From Acidobacteriaceae bacterium (lineage in GTDB: Bacteria > Acidobacteriota > Terriglobia > Terriglobales > Acidobacteriaceae), in the NCBI GenBank assembly GCA_025355505.1, contig JANXZM010000005.1, positions 1 to 61,291 on the forward strand: a stretch of DNA of 61,291 bases, given 5' to 3'. A program made the translations under genes and the position numbers. The notes under the pieces are model-generated. The model worked only from the letters and a program-made list of their open reading frames with translations. It was not told the origin of the DNA and did not search any database. Below, piece after piece: positions 35,452 through 44,464 of the stretch (position 1 is the stretch's first letter; each line of letters opens with the position of its first letter).

Positions 35452-36687
35452 ATGCCCACCCCAAGCAAAGATTATTACGGCGTTCTCGGCGTAAAGAAGT
35501 CCGCCTCGGTCGACGAAATCCGCAAGGCGTTCCGCAAACTTGCGCGTAAGTATCATCCTGACGTCAATCCCGGCGACAAAGCGGCGGAAGAAAAGTTCAA
35601 GACCCTTTCCGAGGCCAACGACGTCCTCAGCGATCCCAAGAAGCGGAAGATTTACGATCAGCTGGGGTTCTACTCCGACAATATCGATCCGGCTACGGCG
35701 GAGGCCTACGCGCGGGGCGGCGGCCAGCCCGGCGCCGGCGACTTTGGCGGAGGCTTTCCGGGAAGCCGTCAGCCGGGTGGACCGAGCAACGTTGATTTCG
35801 GCGGCTTTGATTTTTCCGATCTGTTCGAAGGCGGGCGCGCTGGCGGGCGGAAGGGATCAAGCAGTGCAAGCGGCGGGTTCCGCGATATCTTTTCGAGCAT
35901 CTTCAGTGGCGGGGGGCGCGGTGAGGCGGGGGGCGAGGGTCCGGCTTCGGGCAGCGATCTTGAGTACCAGGTCAACGTGCCGTTCTGGACGGCGATTCGC
36001 GGCGGCGTGATGAAGCTGAATATCGCCCGGCGCGACGTCTGCGGGAACTGCCATGGCAATGGCTTTATCGAAGCTCCGGGACAATGTCCGCAGTGCCATG
36101 GCAAGGGAACGATCGAGCAGACGGGCGGCCGGATGAAGTTCAACGTCACCTGCCCGCGCTGCCATGGGACAGGTAAGAATATTTCGAGTTGCCCGGTCTG
36201 CCATGGCGAAAGCAGCGTCGAGCGCACCGATCCGCTGGAGATCCGCATCAAGGCCGGAACCCGCGACGGGCAGCGCATACGGATCGCGGGTAAAGGCAAT
36301 GCCGGGTTGCGCGGTGGCGGAGTCGGCGATCTCTACGTCATCATCCGGATCGGCGAGCATGCAGTGTTCCGCCGCGAAGGCGATGACATCCACATCACGG
36401 TACCGGTGACGGCGGTAGAAGCGGCGCTGGGGTCGAAGATTGAAGTGCCGACGATCGATGGGCGCAGCATGTTGAAGATTCCTCCGGGAACGCAGTCGGG
36501 GCAGAAGTTGAGGCTGCGGGAAAAGGGAGTGCCGTCGGCTACGAAGGATGGAGCGCGTGGGGACGAGATTGTGGAAGTGAAGATCACAGTGCCTATGCCT
36601 CGGGATGAGAAGACTAAGGAACTGCTGCGGGAACTGGCCAAGCTCAATCCGGAGGATCCTCGGGAAGAGTTGTGGGGGAAGGTTTAG
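35452..36687 (+). CDS. dnaJ: Chaperone protein DnaJ
   Basis: The 411-residue type I J-protein stimulates DnaK ATPase activity and delivers substrates. The J domain (residues 4-70) has the YHPDVNPG tripeptide HPD. A long Gly/Phe-rich region follows to about 160. The zinc-binding domain has four CxxC units ([32 protein letters not shown]); the last lacks the final Gly of CxxCxGxG. The C-terminal substrate domain is complete. It ends 13 bases before a family B palindrome. Confidence 0.94.
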   Translation: MPTPSKDYYGVLGVKKSASVDEIRKAFRKLARKYHPDVNPGDKAAEEKFKTLSEANDVLSDPKKRKIYDQLGFYSDNIDPATAEAYARGGGQPGAGDFGGGFPGSRQPGGPSNVDFGGFDFSDLFEGGRAGGRKGSSSASGGFRDIFSSIFSGGGRGEAGGEGPASGSDLEYQVNVPFWTAIRGGVMKLNIARRDVCGNCHGNGFIEAPGQCPQCHGKGTIEQTGGRMKFNVTCPRCHGTGKNISSCPVCHGESSVERTDPLEIRIKAGTRDGQRIRIAGKGNAGLRGGGVGDLYVIIRIGEHAVFRREGDDIHITVPVTAVEAALGSKIEVPTIDGRSMLKIPPGTQSGQKLRLREKGVPSATKDGARGDEIVEVKITVPMPRDEKTKELLRELAKLNPEDPREELWGKV

Positions 36688-36699
36688 CGTCAACAGCTT

Positions 36700-36776
36700 T
36701 TAACCACGGGGTACACAGAGGGGCACGGGGGAAAACTAGGCCTTCCTCCATGTTCCCCTGTGTACCCCGTGGTTAA
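36700..36776. repeat. Family B palindromic element with 19-bp perfect arms
   Basis: TTAACCACGGGGTACACAG at 36700-36718 is perfectly complementary to 36758-36776, with 39 bases between. It separates dnaJ (+) from the GxxExxY pseudogene (-) and may act as a transcript end for both. Single arms recur at 37280, 39157 and 39711. Confidence 0.75.
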
Positions 36777-36785
36777 GGAATTTTC

Positions 36786-37203
36786 TCATTTTTCCCAGTT
36801 CCAGCCGTCGACCATGCGCTTGATACCGTCTTTCAGGTGGGCAACGTGGAAGTTGATTAGTAGGCCGACGTTCTTCCTGCTGAGGCGCAAATACGAGAGC
36901 AACTGGGCTTCGTGGACGGGATGAATGGCCTCGACGCACTTGATCTCGACGATTACGAGGTTTTCTACTAGCAGGTCGATTCGGTAGCCCCAGATCGAGC
37001 CTCTCTCCTTCATAAATCACTGGCAAGCCTAGTTGCGTGTCCACGTGGAAGCCGCGTTTGGGGAGTTCGTGGGACAGGCAGGCGTAGTAGGCGCTCTCGA
37101 TCAGGCCCGGACCCAATACGGAATGGACTCTCATCGCGGAACTGACTATGGCGGCGGAGACTTTGTTGACTTGGAGGGTCGGGATAATGGACGGGCTGGC
37201 CAT
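36786..37203 (-). pseudogene. Frameshifted GxxExxY-family protein gene
   Basis: Two overlapping frames together give one GxxExxY-family protein, a small predicted PD-(D/E)XK nuclease-like family. The first frame (37203 to about 36990) has VLGPGLIESAYYACLSHEL and [13 protein letters not shown]. The second continues [33 protein letters not shown] and GLLINF. Removing one C from the CCCC run at 36988-36991 restores the frame exactly. It is either a recent pseudogene or a homopolymer sequencing error; read coverage would decide. Confidence 0.85.
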
Positions 37204-37659
37204 TTCGTATTCTTAGCAACTTGCTTCGAGCTTTGATGTGATGCCCGGACGTACCTCTTTGTGATGAATCCAAAAATCCTTAACCGCGGGGTACACGGGG
37301 GTGCACGGGGGAAAGCTAAGGCGGAAGTAAGCCGACCTGCCGGTCGCGATTGGGCCGACTGCCGGCTGAGTGAAGCGCATATCACTTCGAGGTACATGCC
37401 TCCCATTCTTGGCACCGTGCTCGTCCCGGCTGTGAAGGATTCCGACGCCGTTACCTCCGTCGCTGGCCCTGTTGACAAAACTTTTCGATATTTTCTTGAA
37501 AAAAATCTTGCATCTGTGGGAAATTCCCGTAATCTCACACTTGCGAACTAACTTCGCCGAAAATGCCCGGGAATCGCTGCCCACCCTGGGAGCCGCGTGA
37601 CGAAAGTCAAGGGAGACGCGGTGGTGAGAGTGAGTCGCCTGAGGAGGAAGACATAGAAA
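37204..37659. other. Gene-free gap upstream of the APC permease, with one family B arm
   Basis: These 456 bases hold a family B single arm at 37280-37315 (TTAACCGCGGGGTACACGGG then GTGCACGGGGG) and no convincing gene; an antisense frame crossing it is the tail of a permease shadow. The permease promoter and a GGAGGAAG ribosome site (about 37643) lie at the right end. Confidence 0.5.
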
Positions 37660-39069
37660 TTGGCAACAGCTACCGCAACCGCTAACCTTTCGCAGCCTTC
37701 GCTCACCGTCACTCCCCACAAGAAGAAGACGAAGTCTATCCGCCTCACGCTTTGGCCCCTGGTCGCCGCGACATTTTTTATGGTCTCGGGCGGAACTTAT
37801 GGGACCGAAGACATCGTGCATGGGGCCGGGTACGGCAAAGCGATTCTCATTCTGCTGCTGACCCCGATTCTCTGGAGCCTGCCAACCGCGTTTATGATCG
37901 GGGAACTGGCGAGCGCGCTGCCCTCTGAAGGCGGCTACTACGCCTGGGTGCGGCGCGCCATGGGAAACTTCTGGGGATTTCAGGAAGCGTGGCTGTCGCT
38001 GGTAGCGTCCATTTTCGATATGGCGATTTATCCCACGCTGTTTGTCGCCTACCTCACGCGCATGTTTCCCTGGTTTCAGGAGAACCATCGTGGTGTGGCG
38101 GTGGCGCTGGGCGTGGTGATCGTGTGCGCGATCCTTAATATCATGGGCGTGAAGGTCGTCTCGACGACTTCGCTGTGGCTGTTCTTCGCCCTGTCAGCGC
38201 CCTTCGCTACGATTTTTGTGCTGGCGCCGTTCAAGATTCACGCGCTCGCAAACGCGGTTACCAAGCCAACCACTTCAAACGTCGACATTCTCGGCGGCCT
38301 GCTCATCTGCATGTGGAACTACATGGGATGGGACAACGCCTCCACCATCGCCACCGAAGTCGAGCGTCCGCAGCGCACCTATCCGCGCGCAATGCTGGTC
38401 GCGGTGCTTATTGTCTGCGTTACGTATGTTCTTCCCTTTGCCGCCATGTGGATCACCGGGCTTCCGGCCAGCGCGTGGGAAACTGGAGCTTGGGCCGACG
38501 TCGCCCAGTTGATGGGTGGGCCGGCGCTTAGGATTGCGCTGGTGGCGGGCGGCATGATGAGCGGCTTTGGCATGTTCAATGCGCTGGTCATGAGCTACTC
38601 GCGGCTGCCGCTAGCCATGGCTCAGGATGGCATGCTGCCGAAAGTTTTTGGCAAGCTGCATCCGAAATCGCACGCGCCCTGGGTTGCGATTCTGGCGCTG
38701 GCGGTCGGTTGGGGCCTCGCTCTGAATCTCGGCTTCGAACGCCTGGTGACGCTCGACATCATGATTTACGGCGTGAGCCTGACGCTGGAATTTGTGGCGT
38801 TGATCTGCCTGCGCATTCGCGAACCGGAATTGAAACGCCCGTTTCGGGTGCCCGGCGGCATGTTTGGAGCGATCGCTGTCGGCATTGCTCCAGTGTTGCT
38901 GCTGGGATTTGCCATCGTCCGCAGCGAACACGAAGTTGTACTCGGCATGAGCTCGTTCGTGTTCGGGTTGATCTTGATCGGCGCGGGCGTGGTCGCATAC
39001 GGGATCAACCGTGCGCTGAAGCCGGCAGGCTGGGCAGCCTCCGCGCCGAAACCAGAGTTGGCAGCGTAG
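37660..39069 (+). CDS. APC-superfamily amino acid permease
   Basis: The 469-residue inner-membrane protein begins at TTG with a GGAGGAAG site upstream. It has about twelve hydrophobic spans. Span 1 is TLWPLVAATFFMVSGGTYGTED, the typical substrate-binding break, and a conserved segment near ELASALPSEGGYYAWVRRAMG follows. The family imports amino acids or polyamines with protons or exchanges them. The substrate cannot be read. A canonical terminator follows, so it is probably a single-gene transcript. Confidence 0.88.
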   Translation: MATATATANLSQPSLTVTPHKKKTKSIRLTLWPLVAATFFMVSGGTYGTEDIVHGAGYGKAILILLLTPILWSLPTAFMIGELASALPSEGGYYAWVRRAMGNFWGFQEAWLSLVASIFDMAIYPTLFVAYLTRMFPWFQENHRGVAVALGVVIVCAILNIMGVKVVSTTSLWLFFALSAPFATIFVLAPFKIHALANAVTKPTTSNVDILGGLLICMWNYMGWDNASTIATEVERPQRTYPRAMLVAVLIVCVTYVLPFAAMWITGLPASAWETGAWADVAQLMGGPALRIALVAGGMMSGFGMFNALVMSYSRLPLAMAQDGMLPKVFGKLHPKSHAPWVAILALAVGWGLALNLGFERLVTLDIMIYGVSLTLEFVALICLRIREPELKRPFRVPGGMFGAIAVGIAPVLLLGFAIVRSEHEVVLGMSSFVFGLILIGAGVVAYGINRALKPAGWAASAPKPELAA

Positions 39070-39095
39070 CTTTTCCGCGGTTCAATTTTTACCGT

Positions 39096-39127
39096 AGAGA
39101 CGGGGCTTGCCCCGTCTCTTTTTTTTT
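39096..39127 (+). terminator. Rho-independent terminator of the APC permease gene
   Basis: AGAGACGGGGC and GCCCCGTCTCT form an 11-bp stem around TT, followed directly by a run of nine T (39119-39127). It lies 26 bases past the permease stop. Confidence 0.93.
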
Positions 39128-39156
39128 GCGACTGGCTGGCGCTGCTCGGAAGAACC

Positions 39157-39190
39157 TTTTACCACAGGGTACACAGAGGAACACGGGGGA
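39157..39190. repeat. Family B single-arm copy
   Basis: TTTTACCACAGGGTACACAG and the following AGGAACACGGGGGA match the family B arm, just before the hspR gene. Confidence 0.6.
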
Positions 39191-39263
39191 TTGCCGCACT
39201 CTCGGCGTCGCAGCGGTGAAATAGTAGGTCGCGCAGTAGAATGGTGGTGACCGAACAGCGGCC

Positions 39264-39671
39264 ATGACCAAACGTAAATCCAAAGGCGCATACATGATCT
39301 CGGCGGTGGCCGAGATGTATGAGATTCATCCGCAGACTTTGCGCCTGTATGAGCGCGAAGGGCTGCTCAAGCCGAGCCGCACCGAGGGGAATACGCGGCT
39401 CTATACGGATGAGGATTTGCAGCGGCTCGAATTTATCCTGTCGCTGGCGCGCGATCTGGGCGTCAACATCAGCGGCATCGCCATCATTCTGCAAATGCGC
39501 GAGCGCATGGAAGAAATGCAACGCCAGATTCAGGAGTTCGTGCAGTACATCCAACACGAGGTGCTGGCGCGGGCCTCGGCTGCCGCCGATCCGTCGAAGG
39601 GCGCGATCGTACCGCTGCGGCGAACTCTCGTTCCGGCCGATTCATCGAAACGCAAGGACTCTTCGAGATAG
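39264..39671 (+). CDS. hspR: HspR-type MerR heat-shock repressor
   Basis: The 135-residue protein has a MerR helix-turn-helix typical of HspR: YMISAVAEMYEIHPQTLRLY, EREGLLKPSRTEGNTRLYTD, and LSLARDLGVNISGIAIIL. A coiled-coil (RMEEMQRQIQEF) follows. HspR represses dnaK-type genes and uses DnaK as co-repressor in known species. The gene lies 4.3 kb from dnaK, whose promoter has a HAIR-like site. It is not in the same operon; a family B repeat and the permease lie between. Confidence 0.88.
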   Translation: MTKRKSKGAYMISAVAEMYEIHPQTLRLYEREGLLKPSRTEGNTRLYTDEDLQRLEFILSLARDLGVNISGIAIILQMRERMEEMQRQIQEFVQYIQHEVLARASAAADPSKGAIVPLRRTLVPADSSKRKDSSR

Positions 39672-39710
39672 CTTTGTGCTTCCTGCCTCGCACTGAAGAA
39701 CCTAAAAAGT

Positions 39711-39743
39711 TTAACCACGGGGTACACAAGGTTACACGGGGGG
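39711..39743. repeat. Family B single-arm copy
   Basis: TTTAACCACGGGGTACACAA then GGTTACACGGGGGGA lies between hspR and the LysR gene and is very close to the 36.7-kb arm. Confidence 0.65.
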
Positions 39744-39835
39744 ATTCCACAGAGAAACTCCTCGGCCTAATTTGCCGGCTGATACTGCTGGGCGAAGGTA
39801 TAGAGGCCTAATTTTGCGGCGGGCTGATTGGGCTG

Positions 39836-40753
39836 CTATTTTTCGCGCTGGAAGCGATAGCGGCCGCCCCGGTCTTTCGCCACTTGCTCGGCTACTTTCA
39901 AGAAGGCTCTGCCGGCGTGCGACAAACCCGATTCCTGGCGATACACCAGCCGCAGCTTGCGCTGAAAATGGAGATCGCGGACTGGAACGCGCACCAGGTC
40001 GCCGCGGGTGATTTCGTTTTCCACGCTGATTTCAGGGACGAGCGCGACTCCATTGCCCATGCATACGAAACGCTTGATGGCCTGGAGCGTGGGCAGTTCG
40101 ACGTCCATGTGCAGCGGAGTTTTGTGGCGGCGGAAAGCTTCGATGACTTTGTCGCGGTAAGGCGACGCAACAATGTGGGCGACGAACGACTCCGCGCCGA
40201 GTTGCCGAACGCTGACTTCGCCCGCCGACGCCAGCGGATGACCGGGAGGAACCACGAGGGCCAACTCGTCCAGATACACGACCGCCGAGCGCAATTGCGG
40301 CTCTTGGGGATCGTAGGAAAGGACTCCGAGTTCGACGTTGTGTTTGAGCACATCGTCGGGAATGTGACTGCCCAGCGAACGCCGCACCGTGATCTTGATG
40401 GTGGGATACAAGCGGCGAAACTCGGCCAGCACGGGCAACAGGTAGAGCGCAGTAAATTCATTGGCGGCGATGACGAGCTTGCCCTTCTGCAGTTCGCGCA
40501 TCTCGACCAGCGCGGTGTGGGCGTCCTGCCGCAGGTTGATCAACTTCTCGGCGTATTCCTGGAGAACACGTCCGGCGTCGGTAAGCACTCCGTCCCGCGA
40601 AGAACGGTCGAAGAGTGGCTCGCCGATCTCAATCTCAAGTTTGCGGATGGTCTGGCTGACGGCCGATTGCGTGCGAAACAACTTTTCCGCCGCCCGCGAA
40701 AAACGGCGCTCTCGAGCTACCGCGAGAAAGACTTCAAGTTGCGAAAGGTCCAT
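39836..40753 (-). CDS. LysR-family transcriptional regulator
   Basis: The 305-residue regulator has the LysR helix-turn-helix at residues 2-61 (LSQLEVFLAVARERRFSRAA, QSAVSQTIRKLE) and a periplasmic-binding-like effector domain after residue 90 (KGKLVIAANEFTALYLLPVL). LysR proteins usually control a divergent neighbour, here leuA across a 236-base gap, so a role in branched-chain amino acid control is possible but unproven. Confidence 0.9.
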   Translation of the reverse strand: MDLSQLEVFLAVARERRFSRAAEKLFRTQSAVSQTIRKLEIEIGEPLFDRSSRDGVLTDAGRVLQEYAEKLINLRQDAHTALVEMRELQKGKLVIAANEFTALYLLPVLAEFRRLYPTIKITVRRSLGSHIPDDVLKHNVELGVLSYDPQEPQLRSAVVYLDELALVVPPGHPLASAGEVSVRQLGAESFVAHIVASPYRDKVIEAFRRHKTPLHMDVELPTLQAIKRFVCMGNGVALVPEISVENEITRGDLVRVPVRDLHFQRKLRLVYRQESGLSHAGRAFLKVAEQVAKDRGGRYRFQREK

Positions 40754-40828
40754 TGGAATTTGCCCTCAGTTATCAGTTGTCGGGTCCAAGAGCCAGCGAC
40801 GAAGACATGCGGAGCGCAGCGAAAAGGC

Positions 40829-40855
40829 AGATCCTTCGCTTCGCTCAGGATGACA
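40829..40855. repeat. Family C repeat copy
   Basis: AGATCCTTCGCTTCGCTCAGGATGACA in the LysR-leuA gap. The rest of this gap (40860-40975) is markedly AT-rich and should hold the leuA promoter. TCGGC/GCCGA at about 40936-40952 forms a small stem. Confidence 0.6.
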
Positions 40856-40989
40856 ACGCAGCAGAGTTTTCATAAGTTTTGCTAATACTATCATCGTTAC
40901 TAATGCTACTGTAAACATAATAACCTTTTCTTTCGGCTAAATCCGCCGATAAACTAGACAAGAAATCATTCTCCGGAGGGACGCAATCC

Positions 40990-42339
40990 ATGGATCGGCC
41001 ACGCATCGCAATCTTCGACACGACGCTTCGTGATGGCGAGCAGTCGCCGGGCTGCAGCATGAACGTGCAGGAAAAGCTGCGCCTGGCCCAGCAACTCGAC
41101 CGCCTCGGCGTGGACGCGATCGAGGCCGGATTCCCGATCGCTTCCGATGGCGACTTCGAAGCCGTGCAGCGCATCGCCGCCTCGGTAAGGCGTCCCATTA
41201 TCGCGGGGCTGGCTCGCGCCTGTACCGGCGACGTGGACCGGGCCTGGCAGGCGCTGCAGGGAGCGGCGCATCCGCGGATCCACGTTTTTCTCGCAACCTC
41301 TGACATTCATTTGAAATACAAGCTGCGCATCTCCCGTGAAAAGTGTCTAGAAAGAGCGCGGGAAGCGGTTCGTCACGCGAAGTCACTCTGCGCCGACGTT
41401 GAATTCTCGCCCGAAGATGCCACCCGCACCGATGTCGCGTTTTTATGTCAGGTTGTTGAAGCGGTGATCGCAGCTGGCGCAACCACCGTCAACATCCCCG
41501 ATACCGTCGGCTACACCATGCCCGAGGAATATGGTCAACTGATCGGCACGCTGCGTGAGAAAGTAGCGGGCATCGACACAGTAACCATCTCCACGCACTG
41601 CCACAACGACCTCGGTTTGGCGGTCGCGAACTCACTTGCTGGAGTACAGCACGGCGCGCGTCAGGTGGAGTGCACCATCAACGGCATAGGCGAGCGCGCC
41701 GGCAATGCGTCTCTGGAAGAAATTGTCATGGCCATGCGAGTGCGCGGCGACCGCTATCCTTACGAAACCGCAGTCGCCGGCGAGCACCTGTATCCTTCCA
41801 GCCAGATGTTGGCGGAGATCACTCGAGTTCCCGTGCAGCCCAACAAGGCCATCACCGGCCGCAATGCGTTTGCGCACGAGGCTGGAATTCATCAGGATGG
41901 CATGCTCAAGAATCCTCTGACCTACGAAATCATGACGCCACAATCGGTGGGCGTACCCGATTCGCGGCTGGTGCTGGGCAAACACTCCGGCCGCCACGCG
42001 CTGGCCCTGCGCTGCGAACAACTGGGACATCAGTTTGAGCGTCGCGAACTCGATGAGGTCTATCGCAAGTTTATAGTTCTTGCCGACCGCATCAAAAAAG
42101 TTCAGGACAGCCATTTGCTCGAACTGATTCAGGACGTCAGCAGCAGCGATGCCGCCGGCAAAAAATTTCCGCCCGCCGCTGCCACGCTGCCTTTCCCACG
42201 CGCCGCCGCCGCTGGAGCGAACTCCAATTCCAACGACTCGCATCCAGCTCACGTTTCCGGCAGCGCCGGCCAAGCGACGGTGTCCATCCCGTTCACCGAT
42301 CATCACAGCGAGCAAGAAGACTATCTCTGGGGTGTGTAA
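40990..42339 (+). CDS. leuA: 2-isopropylmalate synthase lacking a recognisable regulatory domain
   Basis: The 449-residue enzyme would condense acetyl-CoA with 2-oxoisovalerate, the first step of leucine synthesis. The HMGL-like barrel has [28 protein letters not shown] and [14 protein letters not shown], and the linker has [14 protein letters not shown] and [10 protein letters not shown]. Usual LeuA proteins run to about 510 residues with a leucine-binding dimer domain. Here the last 75 residues are Ala/Ser/Pro/Asn-rich and look unstructured ([15 protein letters not shown]). Citramalate or homocitrate synthase activity is less likely, given the leuB neighbour. Confidence 0.9.
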   Translation: MDRPRIAIFDTTLRDGEQSPGCSMNVQEKLRLAQQLDRLGVDAIEAGFPIASDGDFEAVQRIAASVRRPIIAGLARACTGDVDRAWQALQGAAHPRIHVFLATSDIHLKYKLRISREKCLERAREAVRHAKSLCADVEFSPEDATRTDVAFLCQVVEAVIAAGATTVNIPDTVGYTMPEEYGQLIGTLREKVAGIDTVTISTHCHNDLGLAVANSLAGVQHGARQVECTINGIGERAGNASLEEIVMAMRVRGDRYPYETAVAGEHLYPSSQMLAEITRVPVQPNKAITGRNAFAHEAGIHQDGMLKNPLTYEIMTPQSVGVPDSRLVLGKHSGRHALALRCEQLGHQFERRELDEVYRKFIVLADRIKKVQDSHLLELIQDVSSSDAAGKKFPPAAATLPFPRAAAAGANSNSNDSHPAHVSGSAGQATVSIPFTDHHSEQEDYLWGV

Positions 42340-42352
42340 AGATTCGTATCAA

Positions 42353-42372
42353 GGTATCGCTTTAGCGATGCC
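42353..42372 (+). terminator. Hairpin between leuA and leuB
   Basis: GGTATCGC-TTTA-GCGATGCC is an 8-bp stem with one G-T pair, 13 bases past the leuA stop. No T-run follows, so it may attenuate or protect mRNA rather than end transcription. Confidence 0.4.
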
Positions 42373-42490
42373 AATAAACATTGGAATTAAAAACCCATTT
42401 TAGGGGCTGGCCTAATTTGTTTTGCAACTGTCGAACCGTACCTCAGCGGCATTTCCTCGTGTATTCTTTCGGAAACGAATCGAGGGCTCC

Positions 42491-43594
42491 ATGCAACTCC
42501 GCGTCACTTCTCTCCCCGGCGACGGAATTGGTCCTGAAGTAACGTCCCAAGCCATTTGTGTTCTGGAAGAAGTGGCCGACGGTTTTGGCCACGATCTCGA
42601 ACTTGACGAAAAAGAGATCGGCGGCGTTGCCCTGGCAAAGTTCGGCAATCCCTTGCCCGACTCGACCATTCAGGCCTGTCTCGCCTCACATGCGGTGCTG
42701 CTCGGGGCAGTGGGCAGTCCAGCCTTCGATCACAACCCCCGCGAACTTCGCCCCGAGGCCGGACTCTTGCGCCTCCGCCAGGAACTTGGAACGTTCGCCA
42801 ATCTTCGTCCCGCGGTCTTTTATCCGGCGCTCGCTGCCTGCTCTCCGCTGCGCGAAGAAATCGTGAAAGGAACGGACATTTTGATTGTGCGCGAGCTGCT
42901 CGGCGGATTATATTTCGGCGAGCCGCGCTCCATTGAAGGCGCCTCCGGAGCGCGCCATGCGCTCAACACCATGCGCTACAGTGAGCCGGAGATCGAGCGC
43001 ATCGCTCGCATCGCATTTCAGCTTGCTCGAACCCGCCGCCGCCGCCTGCTCTCCATCGACAAGTCGAATGTTCTGGAGTGCTCGCGTCTCTGGCGTGAAG
43101 TTGTCACTCGCATGGCCCGCGATTTTCCCGATGTCCAACTTTCCCACATGTACGTGGACTCCGCCGCCATGTCGCTCGTCCTCAAGCCCGCCGAGTTCGA
43201 CGTCATCCTCACCGAAAATATGTTTGGCGACATCCTCTCCGACGAGGTTGGCGGAGTTGTGGGATCGCTCGGCCTGCTTGCGTCGGCCAGCATCGGAGGC
43301 CCGGTTGGCCTCTACGAACCCGTCCACGGATCGGCTCCCGACATCGCAGGTCAGGGCATCGCCAATCCGTTAGGCGCCATTCTCTCGGTCGCCCTGATGC
43401 TGCGCCATACTTTTCATTTATCCAAAGAAGCGGAGTGCGTGGAGGCTGGTGTCATCTCAACCTTGATGGGAGGCTTCCGCACCCGTGATCTGGCGCGCCC
43501 CGGTGAGCGAACCGTCTCCACCGAAGAAATGGGCGCACAGATCGCCGAATTCGTGCGCCTAGCCGCAAACGCAACCAATCGAGCCGCTTCGTAG
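42491..43594 (+). CDS. leuB: 3-isopropylmalate dehydrogenase
   Basis: ATG 42491 is chosen; homologues start at this point ([17 protein letters not shown]), and GAGGG lies about five bases upstream. The 367-residue NAD-dependent enzyme oxidises 3-isopropylmalate in leucine synthesis. Key motifs are [36 protein letters not shown], the metal-binding [11 protein letters not shown] and [11 protein letters not shown]. It follows leuA by 151 bases. leuC and leuD are not in this window. Confidence 0.95.
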   Translation: MQLRVTSLPGDGIGPEVTSQAICVLEEVADGFGHDLELDEKEIGGVALAKFGNPLPDSTIQACLASHAVLLGAVGSPAFDHNPRELRPEAGLLRLRQELGTFANLRPAVFYPALAACSPLREEIVKGTDILIVRELLGGLYFGEPRSIEGASGARHALNTMRYSEPEIERIARIAFQLARTRRRRLLSIDKSNVLECSRLWREVVTRMARDFPDVQLSHMYVDSAAMSLVLKPAEFDVILTENMFGDILSDEVGGVVGSLGLLASASIGGPVGLYEPVHGSAPDIAGQGIANPLGAILSVALMLRHTFHLSKEAECVEAGVISTLMGGFRTRDLARPGERTVSTEEMGAQIAEFVRLAANATNRAAS

Positions 43595-43604
43595 GAGTGT
43601 GTGG

Positions 43605-43624
43605 CGCGGACACTCTTGTCCGCG
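43605..43624. terminator. Terminator-like hairpin between leuB and the GT2 gene
   Basis: CGCGGACA-CTCT-TGTCCGCG is an 8-bp perfect stem between convergent genes, 11 bases after the leuB stop. No T-run is seen; it may be a dispersed GC repeat serving as a shared transcript end. Confidence 0.5.
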
Positions 43625-43696
43625 GCTGTTGCTTTTTCCCTTGTTTCCTGGGATGACCCGGGAGATCTGGTGCAAGCGTTTAGTGCTTCAACCCTT

Positions 43697-44452
43697 CTAC
43701 AGTTTCCCCGGAGAAGGCACGCCCGCAGCCGCATACTCCCCGGTCATGGCATTCCAGCGGATCCGCAAAACTTCCGCGAACATCCGCAGCCCATCCCTAA
43801 AAGGATGCAGCCGCGTCCCCTCGCTGTGTGCCCACAGAACCGGAACCTCCTCCACGCGCAGGCCGGCGCGGCGCGCCAGAAAAAGAATCTCGGGATCGAA
43901 TCCCCAGCGTTCGATTTTCTGCAAAGGAAAGATACGTTGCGCGGCCTCTCGCCGAAAAGCTTTGAATCCACATTGCGTGTCCGCGAAACGCAACCCGAGA
44001 ATCACCCGCAGCGCCAGATTGAAGATTCGCCCAAACACCTGCCGGTAAAGTGGCTGACGTTCGGTCTGTAGTTCCGCCTGCAGCCAGCGGGATCCGATCG
44101 CGATGTCGGCGCCGCGAGCAATCGCATCGAACAGTTTCCGCGCTTCGCTCATCGGCGAAGAAAGATCGGCGTCCGTGAACAAACAAATATCGCCGCGCGC
44201 ATGCAGCATCCCGTTGCGCACGCTATAACCTTTGCCGCGGTTCCCGGGGTTTTCCAGCAGCAGGACCTGCGGATGCAACTTGCCGTATTCCCGCACAATT
44301 TGCGCCGTATCGTCGCTCGATCCGTCGTTCACAACCAGAATTTCCGCGTCCCAGCTTTCTTCCCGCGCATAGCGAAGAAGCTCATCGAGCGTGGGCCGGA
44401 GGCGTACGCTTTCGTTATAGGCAGGAATGACGAAACTGTAGGTCAGAGTCAT
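43697..44452 (-). CDS. Family 2 glycosyltransferase, dolichyl/polyprenyl-phosphate-glucose synthase type
   Basis: The 251-residue enzyme has the GT-A fold of family 2: SFVIPAYNESVRLRPTL, ILVVNDGSSDDT, GKGYSVRNGML and the DxD-type FTDADLSSP. The DTQCGFKAFRREAA and WGFDPEILFLARRAG stretches are typical of Alg5/DPG-synthase-like members that load a sugar on a polyprenyl phosphate. No membrane span is seen. It is separate from the main polysaccharide operon but could serve glycan synthesis. Confidence 0.9.
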   Translation of the reverse strand: MTLTYSFVIPAYNESVRLRPTLDELLRYAREESWDAEILVVNDGSSDDTAQIVREYGKLHPQVLLLENPGNRGKGYSVRNGMLHARGDICLFTDADLSSPMSEARKLFDAIARGADIAIGSRWLQAELQTERQPLYRQVFGRIFNLALRVILGLRFADTQCGFKAFRREAAQRIFPLQKIERWGFDPEILFLARRAGLRVEEVPVLWAHSEGTRLHPFRDGLRMFAEVLRIRWNAMTGEYAAAGVPSPGKL

Positions 44453-44464
44453 TGAATCATTGAG

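Noticed and set aside
37213-38088. 291-residue minus-strand open frame extending into the gap before the permease
   Set aside because: Mostly antisense to the permease, and the part in the gap has no protein-like features.
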